From NCBI RefSeq assembly GCF_029937855.1, contig NZ_JAPYPC010000001.1:180557-244556 (forward strand): a stretch of 64,000 nucleotides of DNA. Direction: 5' to 3'. The first letter of the stretch is position 1. Every line of letters begins with the position of its first letter. The position numbers and the translations under genes are program-made. Of the stretch, positions 18,015-27,009 are shown one piece after another. The stretch comes from Christiangramia sp. Lineage in GTDB: Bacteria > Bacteroidota > Bacteroidia > Flavobacteriales > Flavobacteriaceae. The notes beneath the pieces were generated by a model that worked only from the letters and a program-made list of their open reading frames with translations, was not told where the DNA came from and did no database searches.

Positions 18015-19019
18015 TTAAACCATTCCATTAGTTTCAACCCACTTGAATTTATGCTGATCCTGAGGAACAGCGATCCTGTCGGCGATTCTAGTCATTCTAT
18101 CCGGTAAAGCCATTAAATAGTCTCTGGCTTTTTCAGCTTCATCGGTAAGGGATCTCATTTTATCTATCTCCCAGTAACCATTTAGCTTTTTCAGAATATC
18201 AATATAGTCATAGGTTGTATAAACTCCTAATCTTTGCGCTGCATTCGAAAAATTCTCAAAAGCTTCAGCAATACCCTGTCCGGATTCCCTGATAAATTGA
18301 GCGGGCATCACGATTTTCTTTTTCATCATATCTACATAAGCCAACATCATTTCACTTGGATCATGCTCAAAGATGGTCTTTACAAACTCCCGGTATGCCA
18401 TATAATGCCTCATCTCGTCCCCGGCTATGATATTACACATTTTGCCAAGCATCTTATTTCCTTTCTTTTTAGCTAACTGTCCTACACGTTTATGTGAAAT
18501 ATTAGTTGCTAATTCCTGAAAACTGGTATATACAAAGTTTCGGTAAGGATCCCGGCCGGTTCCAATATCAAAACCATCATTGATAAGGTGCTGAGTGGTT
18601 TTTTCAATTTCCTTCATGTCAACCCTTCCGGAGAGATATAAGTATTTATTTAAAGTATCACCATGTCGGTTCTCTTCTCCGGTCCAGTGTCTAACCCATT
18701 TTGCCCAGGCGTTTTGTTCGCCTCGTTGTGCTCCATGCTGTTCTACCCCTTCCATATCCATAAGCCATGACTCGTAAGTAGGCAGGGCTTCTTCAGTTAC
18801 CATATCTGCTACGAGAACTACCCAGAAATCATATCCTAATTCCTTGGCTTCTTCTCTTATTTGATGCACTTCCTCAAAACCATTATCATCCTGAAGGTTG
18901 GGTAGCATATCTGTAGGTTGCCAAATTTCATCAACGGGAATAAGGTATTGGTCAATAAAACCCTGAACGGATTTTTCGACGGTTTGCATTACTTCTAAAC
19001 GTATATTGTCTAATGCCAT
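18015..19019 (-). CDS. Acyl-ACP desaturase (soluble di-iron type)
   Basis: This 334-residue ferritin-like enzyme inserts a cis double bond into acyl-ACP. The two ExxH di-iron motifs are present at residues 116-119 (EENRHGD) and 202-205 (DEMRHYMAY), with partner Glu residues in LVADMVTEEALP and TSFQELATN. It is the plant stearoyl-ACP-desaturase family, not a membrane desaturase. Its 5' leader has two inverted repeats, and regulation of membrane fluidity may act there. Electron donors are not encoded nearby. Confidence 0.92.
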   Translation of the reverse strand: MALDNIRLEVMQTVEKSVQGFIDQYLIPVDEIWQPTDMLPNLQDDNGFEEVHQIREEAKELGYDFWVVLVADMVTEEALPTYESWLMDMEGVEQHGAQRGEQNAWAKWVRHWTGEENRHGDTLNKYLYLSGRVDMKEIEKTTQHLINDGFDIGTGRDPYRNFVYTSFQELATNISHKRVGQLAKKKGNKMLGKMCNIIAGDEMRHYMAYREFVKTIFEHDPSEMMLAYVDMMKKKIVMPAQFIRESGQGIAEAFENFSNAAQRLGVYTTYDYIDILKKLNGYWEIDKMRSLTDEAEKARDYLMALPDRMTRIADRIAVPQDQHKFKWVETNGMV

Positions 19020-19044
19020 TTATTAAATCTTTATTCAAACAATG

Positions 19045-19102
19045 ATAAGCCAAATAAATTTTATGGCTTATTTTTTATTAATCACTGCAATAAGCATGCA
19101 GT
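19045..19102 (-). promoter_or_regulatory. Paired inverted repeats upstream of the desaturase
   Basis: Two hairpins lie 26-83 bases before the desaturase start: ATAAGCCA/TGGCTTAT at 19045-19071 and ACTGCA/TGCAGT at 19084-19102. Both precede T runs only on the plus strand, where no gene is upstream, so they look more like leader structure or operator sites than terminators of a known gene. Confidence 0.4.
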
Positions 19103-19193
19103 TTTTATAATTTCAAATTGTCCATGAGTTTAAAAATGGAAAATATTGAACTTCAAATATATGAATATGCTGTTAGAAGCTGATAAAAAAAGC

Positions 19194-19922
19194 CTAATTT
19201 CTACCCTGTTCTTCAGGATAGAGCGTAAAAACAGGATCACTTTGGTACACTTCTTTAGAATCTACATCAATTGCTGAAATAGCGCCTTTAAAAGCAGCGC
19301 CTGTATCTACGTTCCAAATATTCGCTTTTTTTACCGGCTTATCATGCCCAATACGGGTGACCGGAGTATGCCCAATATAGATCTCCTGGAAATGCCGAAG
19401 CCTTTTAGGGTAAAAATCATCTTCCGGTTTAAGGTCTTCTTTCATGGCCAATGCCATCTCCCACAAGGTTCGGTCCCAGTAAAACCCTGTATCGTGATAT
19501 TCAAAGTCGGGGCCATGAAGATTCGTAAATCCTGCATGAACATATAAACGTCCCTTCTCATCTTTGTGATAATTAAACATCTCCCTGTAGAAATTTATAT
19601 GAGCTTTCTTTTGTTCTTCATCAAAATTTCGATAAGCGTTAATGCTTGATTGCCCTCCGTGTTCCAACCATTTTTGGTTCATTTCGCCCGTTTCCAGCCA
19701 TTTATGAGCAAGGTCATCGTGATTTCCTCTTATAAAAATGCAGGAATTTTGCTTGGCAAGTTCTATAAGATACGTAACGGTATTTGCAGAATCACTCCAT
19801 CCATCTACATAATCTCCAAGAAAGATAAGTTCATCTTTTGGGGCAAGGTCTATCCTTTCGAGTAGCTGGATGAGTGCTTTCAGTCCGCCATGTAAATCCC
19901 CAATCACTAATTTTCTAGACAT
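19194..19922 (-). CDS. PPP-type metallophosphoesterase
   Basis: The 242-residue protein carries the calcineurin-like metal motifs GDLHGG (8-13), GDYVDGWSDS (36-45) and RGNHDD (65-70), then VHAGF and YIGHTPVT. This matches PPP-family serine/threonine phosphatases and diadenosine-tetraphosphate hydrolases. The substrate cannot be decided. It starts one base after the AlbA_2 gene stop, so both are likely on one transcript. Confidence 0.9.
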   Translation of the reverse strand: MSRKLVIGDLHGGLKALIQLLERIDLAPKDELIFLGDYVDGWSDSANTVTYLIELAKQNSCIFIRGNHDDLAHKWLETGEMNQKWLEHGGQSSINAYRNFDEEQKKAHINFYREMFNYHKDEKGRLYVHAGFTNLHGPDFEYHDTGFYWDRTLWEMALAMKEDLKPEDDFYPKRLRHFQEIYIGHTPVTRIGHDKPVKKANIWNVDTGAAFKGAISAIDVDSKEVYQSDPVFTLYPEEQGRN

Positions 19923-19923
19923 A

Positions 19924-21060
19924 TTAATTGTATTTCACCTTTCGTAAAATTCGCATACTCTCCTTATACGAATTATAAATTTCCCTGCTGTAAGCCTTAA
20001 TATAAGGTTTGGCTTCCTCGAGTTTGGTTAAAGCTTCGGTAAAATTATTTAAATAACATAATAAATACGTGGACGGTAAATTTTTCAGGTCTTTTTTATC
20101 TCCTGCATTAAGTTCATATCCTTTTTTTAGTTTTTTGATAACCGCCTGGTTGGTATTGTAAATATGAAAAAGGGTTTTTTTATCAAATGTGGGAGGCTCG
20201 AATAATAATTTACTATCTATATCGTAGCTTCCATTATCCCGAAATCTGATAGTAACTTCTTCCAAAGGATAATATTGAAATTGATCGTGCAGCCCCAGAT
20301 GAACATATTCTGTTATTTTAAATTGATCCTTATCCTGAACAATACTTACCTCATCAAGGTCAGAATAAAAAAGTTTTACCTGTTCATTAATAAGTTCTAT
20401 ATCTACCCGGGAAAAATATTTTTTTTCTTTTATTTTTTTCTGTTTTCCAGCCCAACAAACCACAAAATATTCTTTAAAAACCTTATAAGTTGGGTTGTAA
20501 TCACGGCGTTTTTTCATAAAATCAAAAACACCATCCAGGGTATATTCGAGGTTGTTATGAGAATGATTCTCAATAGAGGCAACTATCGGGGAATTTAAAT
20601 CCCTTATTTCGATATCAAAAACCTTCGGCATGCTTATACTTCCATCCCTAAAAAAAACAGAGCCACCAAAATATTTCCAAATATTCTTTCTAAAGGAACA
20701 AATTTTTCCGTGGTTGGGTCGAATAGTAACCAATCCAACCACTAAATGATCTGGTAAATGTGGGAATGGAATATTTTCGTACGATATAATTGGTGGATTG
20801 CTTAAATAGGCATTCACCAGGTTTTGAATTTTACTGTCGTCAAAAAAATCGATGCCAATAATTTTACTGTCTTCATCTTCTACTCCAATCACGATATAAG
20901 AGTTGTTTTCAGGATTAGAGTTAGAAAGTGCACAAATATGTTTTAAGAATTTAGCCTTGCCTTCTTTTTCGCCAATATTCAACTGCCGCTTTTTATCATA
21001 AAAGCTGTTCTCATCATTGTGCGCAAGCAGGTTTTTTATAAGAAGGCGTTTGTTGATCAT
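19924..21060 (-). CDS. AlbA_2-domain protein (putative nucleic-acid binding)
   Basis: The 378-residue protein has an N-terminal AlbA_2/Schlafen-type domain (about residues 15-130). It includes the conserved core FLKHICALSNSN followed by YIVIGVEDEDSKIIGID, where bacterial members have xxxAxxN and GVxDxG-like segments. The remaining 250 residues have no recognised domain and end with helices rich in Lys and Tyr. Members include putative transcription regulators and proteins called ATP-binding. It shares an operon with the phosphoesterase. Confidence 0.78.
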   Translation of the reverse strand: MINKRLLIKNLLAHNDENSFYDKKRQLNIGEKEGKAKFLKHICALSNSNPENNSYIVIGVEDEDSKIIGIDFFDDSKIQNLVNAYLSNPPIISYENIPFPHLPDHLVVGLVTIRPNHGKICSFRKNIWKYFGGSVFFRDGSISMPKVFDIEIRDLNSPIVASIENHSHNNLEYTLDGVFDFMKKRRDYNPTYKVFKEYFVVCWAGKQKKIKEKKYFSRVDIELINEQVKLFYSDLDEVSIVQDKDQFKITEYVHLGLHDQFQYYPLEEVTIRFRDNGSYDIDSKLLFEPPTFDKKTLFHIYNTNQAVIKKLKKGYELNAGDKKDLKNLPSTYLLCYLNNFTEALTKLEEAKPYIKAYSREIYNSYKESMRILRKVKYN

Positions 21061-21081
21061 GGGTTATTTTCCATTAATTAT

Positions 21082-21472
21082 TCAATCGTATTTAGAGCCT
21101 TTTCTTTCTGATGATCTCAAAAAATTCATGAATTTTGAAATTTGCTCATTTATAATTTCAGATTTTTCTGGCTAAAAGCTCATACTCATTTAACGATATA
21201 TGATCTCTGTCTAAAGCTCTTTGGAGTTGAGCTTTGGTTTCATAATTAGAACCTCTGGCAAAACTCAGAAATTGAATAAATTCTTTATTTCCTCCTCTTC
21301 CAAAACCTTCTGCGATATTGCCCATTACTGAACCGGATGAACCATTAATTTGATCTCTTAATTTGAAGTCTTTTGAAAGATTTGTCTCATTCATTAGCCT
21401 CCAAATCTGAACACATTGAGCTCGTGATAGTTTATAAATCTCTAATTCTTCAAAATTTTGATAATGAGCCAT
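21082..21472 (-). pseudogene. Four-helix-bundle (23S rRNA IVP-like) protein, frameshifted
   Basis: The intact reading frame, 21158-21472, gives 104 residues of a four-helix-bundle protein, a family first seen in 23S rRNA intervening sequences (GNIAEGFGRGGNKEFIQFLSFARGS). It stops early after LLARKI. Shifting by one base at about 21169 restores a family-like end, EKSEIINEQISKF then MNFLRSSERKGSKYD, stopping at 21082. A single extra A in GCC(A)GAAAAA would explain this. It is either a real mutation or a sequencing error. No rRNA gene is nearby, as is usual for free-standing members. Confidence 0.85.
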
Positions 21473-21500
21473 TTAAATAAATAATATTAATAAAGAATAA

Positions 21501-22250
21501 TTAATCTTTAGAAATGAGAGTACTGGAAGCCTGGGCGGTAGGCATCACGGTAAGATCGGCAATATTTACGTGATAAGGTCTGGTCACCACAAAGTGAATA
21601 ATATCGGCAATATCTTCCGGTTGTAGTGGCTGAAATCCCTGATAAACTTTTTCAGCTTTATCTGTATCGCCCTTAAAACGTACATCACTGAATTCTGTTT
21701 GAGTTAATCCGGGATTAACGGCACCAACTCGAATTCCATTTCCATTCAGGTCTATTCTCATTCCATGGTTTATGGCATCTACTGCATGTTTGCTGGCGCA
21801 ATACACATTCCCATTTGGGTAAACTTCTTTTCCGGCAGTAGAACCAATATTAATGATGTGTCCTGATTGTCTTTCCAACATTCCCGGTACAATTGCTTTG
21901 GTAACATAAAGTAAACCCTTCACATTTATATCCAGCATAGTATCCCAGTCATCGGTGTTTCCATCCTGAATGGGATCTAGTCCATGGGCATTTCCCGCAT
22001 TATTTACCAGAATATCAATTTCGCTAAATTCTTCGGGGATGGATTTAATATTATTAAAAACCTCTTCTTTATTCCTCACATCAAAACTGAGGAGATGTAC
22101 CGAAGTTTCTACAGATAATTCCTTTTTCAACTGTTCCAGGCGGTCCGTACGTCTTCCGCATAAAATAAGTTTAAATCCTTCGAGAGCGAACCGGATGGCT
22201 GTAGATTTCCCTATCCCGCTCGTAGCACCAGTTATCAGGGCTGTTTTCAT
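21501..22250 (-). CDS. Short-chain dehydrogenase/reductase (YdfG-like)
   Basis: The 249-residue SDR has the cofactor motif TGATSGIG (7-14), NNAG, and the catalytic Ser-Tyr-Lys set with YCASK near residue 150. Arg residues after the second strand (LCGRRTDR) favour NADP. It resembles the YdfG 3-hydroxy acid/serine dehydrogenase group, but the substrate is not determined. It stands alone upstream of the frameshifted gene. Confidence 0.9.
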   Translation of the reverse strand: MKTALITGATSGIGKSTAIRFALEGFKLILCGRRTDRLEQLKKELSVETSVHLLSFDVRNKEEVFNNIKSIPEEFSEIDILVNNAGNAHGLDPIQDGNTDDWDTMLDINVKGLLYVTKAIVPGMLERQSGHIINIGSTAGKEVYPNGNVYCASKHAVDAINHGMRIDLNGNGIRVGAVNPGLTQTEFSDVRFKGDTDKAEKVYQGFQPLQPEDIADIIHFVVTRPYHVNIADLTVMPTAQASSTLISKD

Positions 22251-22363
22251 ATTTTTGATTTTATTTCTAATGTAAGAAAGTATTATTTAGCAAAACGCAT
22301 GAGGTTATTAAAGCATGGTTAAGTTCCGTTAAAAAGAGTTAAAATTCAAATATGCTCAAAATC

Positions 22364-22378
22364 TTGCACAAGACTTGC
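22364..22378 (+). promoter_or_regulatory. Possible sigma-54 promoter of the DUF4382 gene
   Basis: TTGCACA-N4-TTGC has the spacing of the sigma-54 consensus TGGCACG-N4-TTGC. It would place the start of transcription near 22390, about 22 bases before the ATG at 22412. The -24 position reads TG instead of GG, which weakens the call. Confidence 0.35.
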
Positions 22379-22411
22379 CGTTATCCTGCCATAACTAATA
22401 AAAATCTACTT

Positions 22412-23254
22412 ATGAGATATTTAAAAAACGGAGCTTTAAAGAGTTTAATGTTGGCAACTTTAATTTCACTGGGATTCGCTAGTTGTAGCGATGATGATTC
22501 CAACAACGGTGCGACAGATGGGAAAGCTATGATGACGGTTAGAATGACCGATGCTCCCGGAGATTATGATGCTGTGAACATCGATGTTCAGGATGTGCAA
22601 ATTAAAGTAGAAGCTGATGCAGATGCTGAAGTTGAAACAGATGCTGAAGGTTGGGTAAGCCTTAATGATGTTCAAACTGGGGTTTATGACCTATTGGAAT
22701 TAACGGGCGGTGTTTCCCAACTTCTTGTAGATTCTGAAGTACCTGCCGGTTTCGTAAGCCAAATGAGACTAGTTCTTGGAACCGAAAATACGGTAGTGGT
22801 AAATGGAGAAACCAGACCTTTAAATACTCCCAGCGCTCAGCAGTCTGGTTTAAAGCTTCAGTTAAATCAGCAATTAGAGGAAGGCGAAAATTATGCATTT
22901 CTTCTGGATTTCGATGTGGAGGAGTCTATCGTGACCCAGGGGAATGGGGGGTATAGTTTAAAACCTGTAATTAGGTTAACTGCGGAAGCCAATGCCGGAA
23001 TGGTGGTTGGAACCGTTGTTATTCCTGCAAGTATCGAGACCAATGTTCAAAGTCTGGTGAAAATAAGTAATAGCAGCGTGACTATTTCTGCGTATACCAA
23101 TGCTGATGGAGATTTTGCGCTTAACGGAGTTCCTGCAGGGCAGTATAATTTACAGGTGATCCCTGAGGTTTCCAGTGGCCTTAGCGTTTTTGCACTGAGT
23201 GATGTACAGGTAAAACCTAATGAAACAACAGATCTTGGAGATCTGGAACTTTAA
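22412..23254 (+). CDS. DUF4382 lipoprotein with C-terminal Ig-like fold
   Basis: Starting at 22412 gives a 280-residue lipoprotein with signal MRYLKNGALKSL and lipobox Cys25 (FASCSDDD). Residues 40-180 fit DUF4382 (MTVRMTDAPGDYDAVNIDVQDVQ). The end (YTNADGDFALNGVPAGQYNL) is a carboxypeptidase-regulatory-like beta-sandwich often used for surface binding. An earlier ATG at 22352 would give a non-signal N-terminus and overlaps the promoter-like site. Localisation is probably the outer membrane. Function is unknown. Confidence 0.85.
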   Translation: MRYLKNGALKSLMLATLISLGFASCSDDDSNNGATDGKAMMTVRMTDAPGDYDAVNIDVQDVQIKVEADADAEVETDAEGWVSLNDVQTGVYDLLELTGGVSQLLVDSEVPAGFVSQMRLVLGTENTVVVNGETRPLNTPSAQQSGLKLQLNQQLEEGENYAFLLDFDVEESIVTQGNGGYSLKPVIRLTAEANAGMVVGTVVIPASIETNVQSLVKISNSSVTISAYTNADGDFALNGVPAGQYNLQVIPEVSSGLSVFALSDVQVKPNETTDLGDLEL

Positions 23255-23277
23255 TAGAAACAAATAAATTGTATTTA

Positions 23278-23307
23278 AAAGGCAGTGTTTAAAAGCACTG
23301 CCTTTTT
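23278..23307 (+). terminator. Terminator of the DUF4382 gene
   Basis: The perfect stem AAAGGCAGTG/CACTGCCTTT has an 8-base loop and continues into TTTTTATTTT. It isolates the lipoprotein gene from the Bat operon, which starts about 100 bases later. Confidence 0.92.
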
Positions 23308-23404
23308 ATTTTAACCAAATTTTAACAATGCTAAATCCAATAAATTTTCAATTTGCGACGCTTACTACAAGTACGTATATTCACGACATCAAAATCTGAA
23401 AATC

Positions 23405-24409
23405 ATGATGGAAAACGATTCATCTGTTGATATTGCCAGTATTAACGAGAAAATTGAAAGAGAAAGTGCTTTTGTAGACATTCTTACACGAGAAATGAAT
23501 AAAGTGATCGTGGGGCAAAAGCACATGGTAGAACGCTTGCTTATTGGGCTTTTGGGGCAGGGACATATCTTATTGGAAGGTGTGCCTGGTCTCGCAAAAA
23601 CCCTTGCCATTAATACCCTGTCACAGGCCGTTCACGGAAGTTTCAGTAGAATACAATTTACACCAGACCTTTTACCTGCAGATGTGGTGGGAACGCTTAT
23701 CTATAATATGAAGGTGAATGATTTCAGTATAAAAAAAGGTCCTATTTTCGCAAATTTCGTTCTGGCAGATGAGATTAACCGTGCTCCGGCCAAGGTTCAA
23801 TCGGCTTTGTTGGAGGCGATGCAGGAAAAGCAGGTAACCATTGGCGATGAAACTTTTATATTGGATAAGCCATTTTTGGTGATGGCCACTCAAAACCCGG
23901 TAGAGCAGGAAGGAACTTATCCTTTGCCTGAAGCTCAGGTAGACCGATTTATGCTGAAAACAGTGATCAAATATCCTCAAATGGCTGAGGAACAACTCAT
24001 CATCAGGGCCAACCTTAAAGGTGGATTTGAAAAAGTAAATCCAGTTGTGGATCTTGAGCAGATCCTGCGCGCTCAAAGTGCAGTACGAGAGGTCTATATG
24101 GATGAAAAAATAGAAAAATATATACTTGATATCATTTTTGCCACCCGTACCCCTGAAAAATATAATCTTGAAGATATTAAGCCGCTTATTAATTTTGGTG
24201 CATCTCCAAGGGGAAGTATAAACCTCGCCATGGCTGCCAAATGTTATGCGTTTATAAAGCGACGTGGGTATGTGGTTCCTGAAGATGTTCGTGCTGTGGT
24301 ACATGATGTACTTCGCCATAGAATTGGAATCACTTACGAGGCCGAAGCTGAAAATATCACTTCAGAAGATCTTATAAATAAGATTGTAAACGAGATTGAA
24401 GTACCGTAA
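23405..24409 (+). CDS. moxR: MoxR-family AAA+ ATPase
   Basis: The 334-residue ATPase has Walker A GVPGLAKT (59-66), Walker B VLADEINRA (119-127) and a sensor region ATQNPVEQEGTYPLPEAQVDRF. MoxR proteins act as chaperone-like partners of VWA proteins. It is the first gene of the Bat operon and probably assembles or activates the VWA proteins encoded downstream. A duplicate Met at the N-terminus makes the first or second ATG equally possible. Confidence 0.95.
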   Translation: MMENDSSVDIASINEKIERESAFVDILTREMNKVIVGQKHMVERLLIGLLGQGHILLEGVPGLAKTLAINTLSQAVHGSFSRIQFTPDLLPADVVGTLIYNMKVNDFSIKKGPIFANFVLADEINRAPAKVQSALLEAMQEKQVTIGDETFILDKPFLVMATQNPVEQEGTYPLPEAQVDRFMLKTVIKYPQMAEEQLIIRANLKGGFEKVNPVVDLEQILRAQSAVREVYMDEKIEKYILDIIFATRTPEKYNLEDIKPLINFGASPRGSINLAMAAKCYAFIKRRGYVVPEDVRAVVHDVLRHRIGITYEAEAENITSEDLINKIVNEIEVP

Positions 24410-24485
24410 CAATTAACAATTATCGGTTAACAATGATCTGGTAAACGAATGTTTATTGATTATTGAGAATTGTTTATTGAAAAAG

Positions 24486-25352
24486 ATGGATACAAAAGAA
24501 CTCCTTAAAAAAGTACGAAAGATTGAAATTAAAACCCGAAGACTGAGCGATCATGTCTTTGGCGGGGAATATCATTCTACGTTTAAAGGGAGAGGAATGA
24601 CGTTTAGCGAAGTTCGTGCTTATCAGTTTGGGGATGATGTTAGAAGTATAGACTGGAATGTTACTGCCCGCTATAATGAGCCCTTTGTAAAAGTTTTTGA
24701 GGAAGAGAGGGAGCTTACCATGATGCTGATGGTGGATGTTTCAGGTTCTGAAATGTTTGGAACGCAACAACAGTTCAAAAAAGATGTTATCACAGAAATT
24801 GCCGCAACCCTGGCCTTTTCAGCAACAAATAATAATGATAAGATAGGTTTGATGCTTTTTACAGATCAGATCGAGCTTTATATTCCACCAAAAAAAGGAA
24901 GGTCCCATGTACTTCGGATTATAAGGGAATTATTGGAGTTCAAACCGGTTGGTAAGAACACAGATATTCAGGGTGCTTTGAAATATCTTACTAATGTGAT
25001 GAAGAAAAAGGCCATTGTCTTTTTGCTTTCAGATTTTATGGCAGATGATTATCAACATACTTTAAAAATTGTAGCTGGGAAACATGATGTAACGGGTATA
25101 AGGGTATTTGATAAAATGGAAGAAACGATCCCTAATCTGGGAATGGTACAAATGTTGGATGAGGAAACCGGTGAATATATTACGGTTAACACCGGTTCAA
25201 AGGCAGTACGAAGATCGTATTCAAAATATTACCAGGATAGGTTGAATTACTTCCACCAAAGCTTTTCGTTAAGCGGGGCAGGAGTTATTAATAACCGTAC
25301 CGATGAAAGTTATGTAAAAAAATTACTGGGCTATTTTAAAAGAAGGGCTTAA
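24486..25352 (+). CDS. DUF58 protein of the Bat operon
   Basis: The 288-residue protein belongs to DUF58, with GRGMTFSEVRAYQFGDDVRSIDWNVTA split over residues 35-61 and a VWA-like metal motif DVSGS at 84-88. It normally partners MoxR. I chose the ATG at 24486 (MDTKELLKKVRKIEIK) since the upstream in-frame ATG at 24456 gives a non-conserved extension. It follows moxR by 76 bases and precedes the next gene by seven. Confidence 0.92.
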   Translation: MDTKELLKKVRKIEIKTRRLSDHVFGGEYHSTFKGRGMTFSEVRAYQFGDDVRSIDWNVTARYNEPFVKVFEEERELTMMLMVDVSGSEMFGTQQQFKKDVITEIAATLAFSATNNNDKIGLMLFTDQIELYIPPKKGRSHVLRIIRELLEFKPVGKNTDIQGALKYLTNVMKKKAIVFLLSDFMADDYQHTLKIVAGKHDVTGIRVFDKMEETIPNLGMVQMLDEETGEYITVNTGSKAVRRSYSKYYQDRLNYFHQSFSLSGAGVINNRTDESYVKKLLGYFKRRA

Positions 25353-25359
25353 AAGAAAA

Positions 25360-27009
25360 ATGTTGAAAAACGCGATTAATACATATTTAAAATTCAATAT
25401 CTCAGGAGGCCTGGGATTTCTGTTTTTTATAAGTCTGTTCTTATCTTTTTCAGATGCTTCGGCTCAATCTTCAGTTTCAGCCTCTATAGACTCTACTAAA
25501 ATTAAGATTGGCGAGCAGATTACTTATAAAATAGAAGTAGTAACAAATCCTCAAGACCTGGTGGTTTTTCCTGAAGGGGAGAGCTTTTCTCCCCTGGAGG
25601 TGGTAGAATCTTTGAATCCGGATACCATCAGGAAGAATGGAAATTACAGATTACTAAAAGAATATTTTCTTACTCAATTCGATTCCGGAAAATATGTAAT
25701 TCCGAGCCAGGAAGTGTTGATCAGAAATACCCCTTATTATACAGATTCCATAGCGGTTGAGGTGAATGATGTGGTGGTGGATACTACCAAGCAAAAGTTG
25801 TATCCAATCAAACCCTCCATAGAAGTTGACCCTGGTTTTAGCATTCCCGATTGGCTTTGGTGGTTATTGGGTATATTTTTATTAGCGGGGCTCGTTGTTT
25901 TTCTCATTATCAGGAAAAAGAAGAAAGACGCTCGGGAACCGGAATTACCTCCATATGAAGAGGCTATGGCTGAGCTACAAAAACTGGATAATTCCCAGCT
26001 TCTGGAGAAAAGAGAAATTAAAGAATATTATTCCCAGCTTAGTTTTGCGGTGAGAAAATACCTGGATAGAAAAATTTATGATCATGGTTTAGAACGTACC
26101 ACCAACGAATTGATCTTATATCTTCGGAATCAAAAAGCAGAAGGTAAACTGAAACTTACCGAAGGTACCATTAGCGACTTTGAAAAAATCTTACAAAGAG
26201 CCGATCTTGCAAAATTTGCCAGAAGTAAACCCGATGTGATCACGGCTAAGGAAGATCGTTCCAAGACAAAGTATATTATTGATGATCTTCGTGCTTCGGT
26301 ACCAGAACCAACCCGGGAAGAGTTACTACAGGATGAAGCTTTTCTTCAGGAACAGCATAAAAAGCGCCAGAAGCGCCGCATTATAATAGGAGTGGTCGCT
26401 GGAGTGGTGGTCATCATACTGGGAATTACGGCATTGGTGGCCACCAAGGGTTACACTTATGTAAAAGATACTTATTTAGGTCATCCCACTAAAGAATTAC
26501 TGGAAGGTGAATGGATTAGAAGCGAATACGGAAACCCGGCGGTAGCGGTGACCACACCAAAAGTTCTGGTTCGCGGAGAGATTGAATTGCCTCAGGAGGT
26601 GCAACAAATGATGGTAGGTTCAGAAACTTTTATTTATGGGAGCTTGTTGAGTAACTACTATACCATGCTGAGCACGATTAAATTCAAAGGTGAGGTACAG
26701 TTTGATTTGCAGAAAGCTGTAGATGGAATTTATACCAACCTGGAAGCCCAGGGCGCTCGAAATATTGTAATGAAGCAGGAAGATTTCACGACGCTTAATG
26801 GTGCTAAAGGTTTAAAGGTTTTTGGAACTTTGGAAGCAGTAAACCCTGTTACAGGAGAAGCTATACCAAACGAATATGTGATCCTGAACTTTGCTGAAAA
26901 AGGAGGTTTTGAGCAGATCATGGTGATCTTTAATGAAGAGGATCAATATGCCAAAGAGATTTCTGAAAGGATTATCAACTCGGTAGAAATAAATAATTTG
27001 AACGAATAA
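25360..27009 (+). CDS. BatD-like membrane protein of the Bat operon
   Basis: The 549-residue protein has a signal peptide or signal anchor ending near SDASAQ and an extracytoplasmic beta-rich domain (residues 35-150; DSTKIKIGEQITYKIEV resembles BatD repeats). A transmembrane helix lies near 170-190 (WLWWLLGIFLLAGLVVFLII) and a cytoplasmic helical segment at 200-340. A second membrane helix near 343-365 leads to a further outer domain. The second half is not a recognised family to me. The stop overlaps batA by one base (TAATG). Confidence 0.75.
   Translation: MLKNAINTYLKFNISGGLGFLFFISLFLSFSDASAQSSVSASIDSTKIKIGEQITYKIEVVTNPQDLVVFPEGESFSPLEVVESLNPDTIRKNGNYRLLKEYFLTQFDSGKYVIPSQEVLIRNTPYYTDSIAVEVNDVVVDTTKQKLYPIKPSIEVDPGFSIPDWLWWLLGIFLLAGLVVFLIIRKKKKDAREPELPPYEEAMAELQKLDNSQLLEKREIKEYYSQLSFAVRKYLDRKIYDHGLERTTNELILYLRNQKAEGKLKLTEGTISDFEKILQRADLAKFARSKPDVITAKEDRSKTKYIIDDLRASVPEPTREELLQDEAFLQEQHKKRQKRRIIIGVVAGVVVIILGITALVATKGYTYVKDTYLGHPTKELLEGEWIRSEYGNPAVAVTTPKVLVRGEIELPQEVQQMMVGSETFIYGSLLSNYYTMLSTIKFKGEVQFDLQKAVDGIYTNLEAQGARNIVMKQEDFTTLNGAKGLKVFGTLEAVNPVTGEAIPNEYVILNFAEKGGFEQIMVIFNEEDQYAKEISERIINSVEINNLNE

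Noticed and set aside
23672..24319. A 215-residue ORF antisense to moxR
   Set aside because: It lies entirely within a clear MoxR gene, has no family-like segments and reflects the codon pattern of the other strand.
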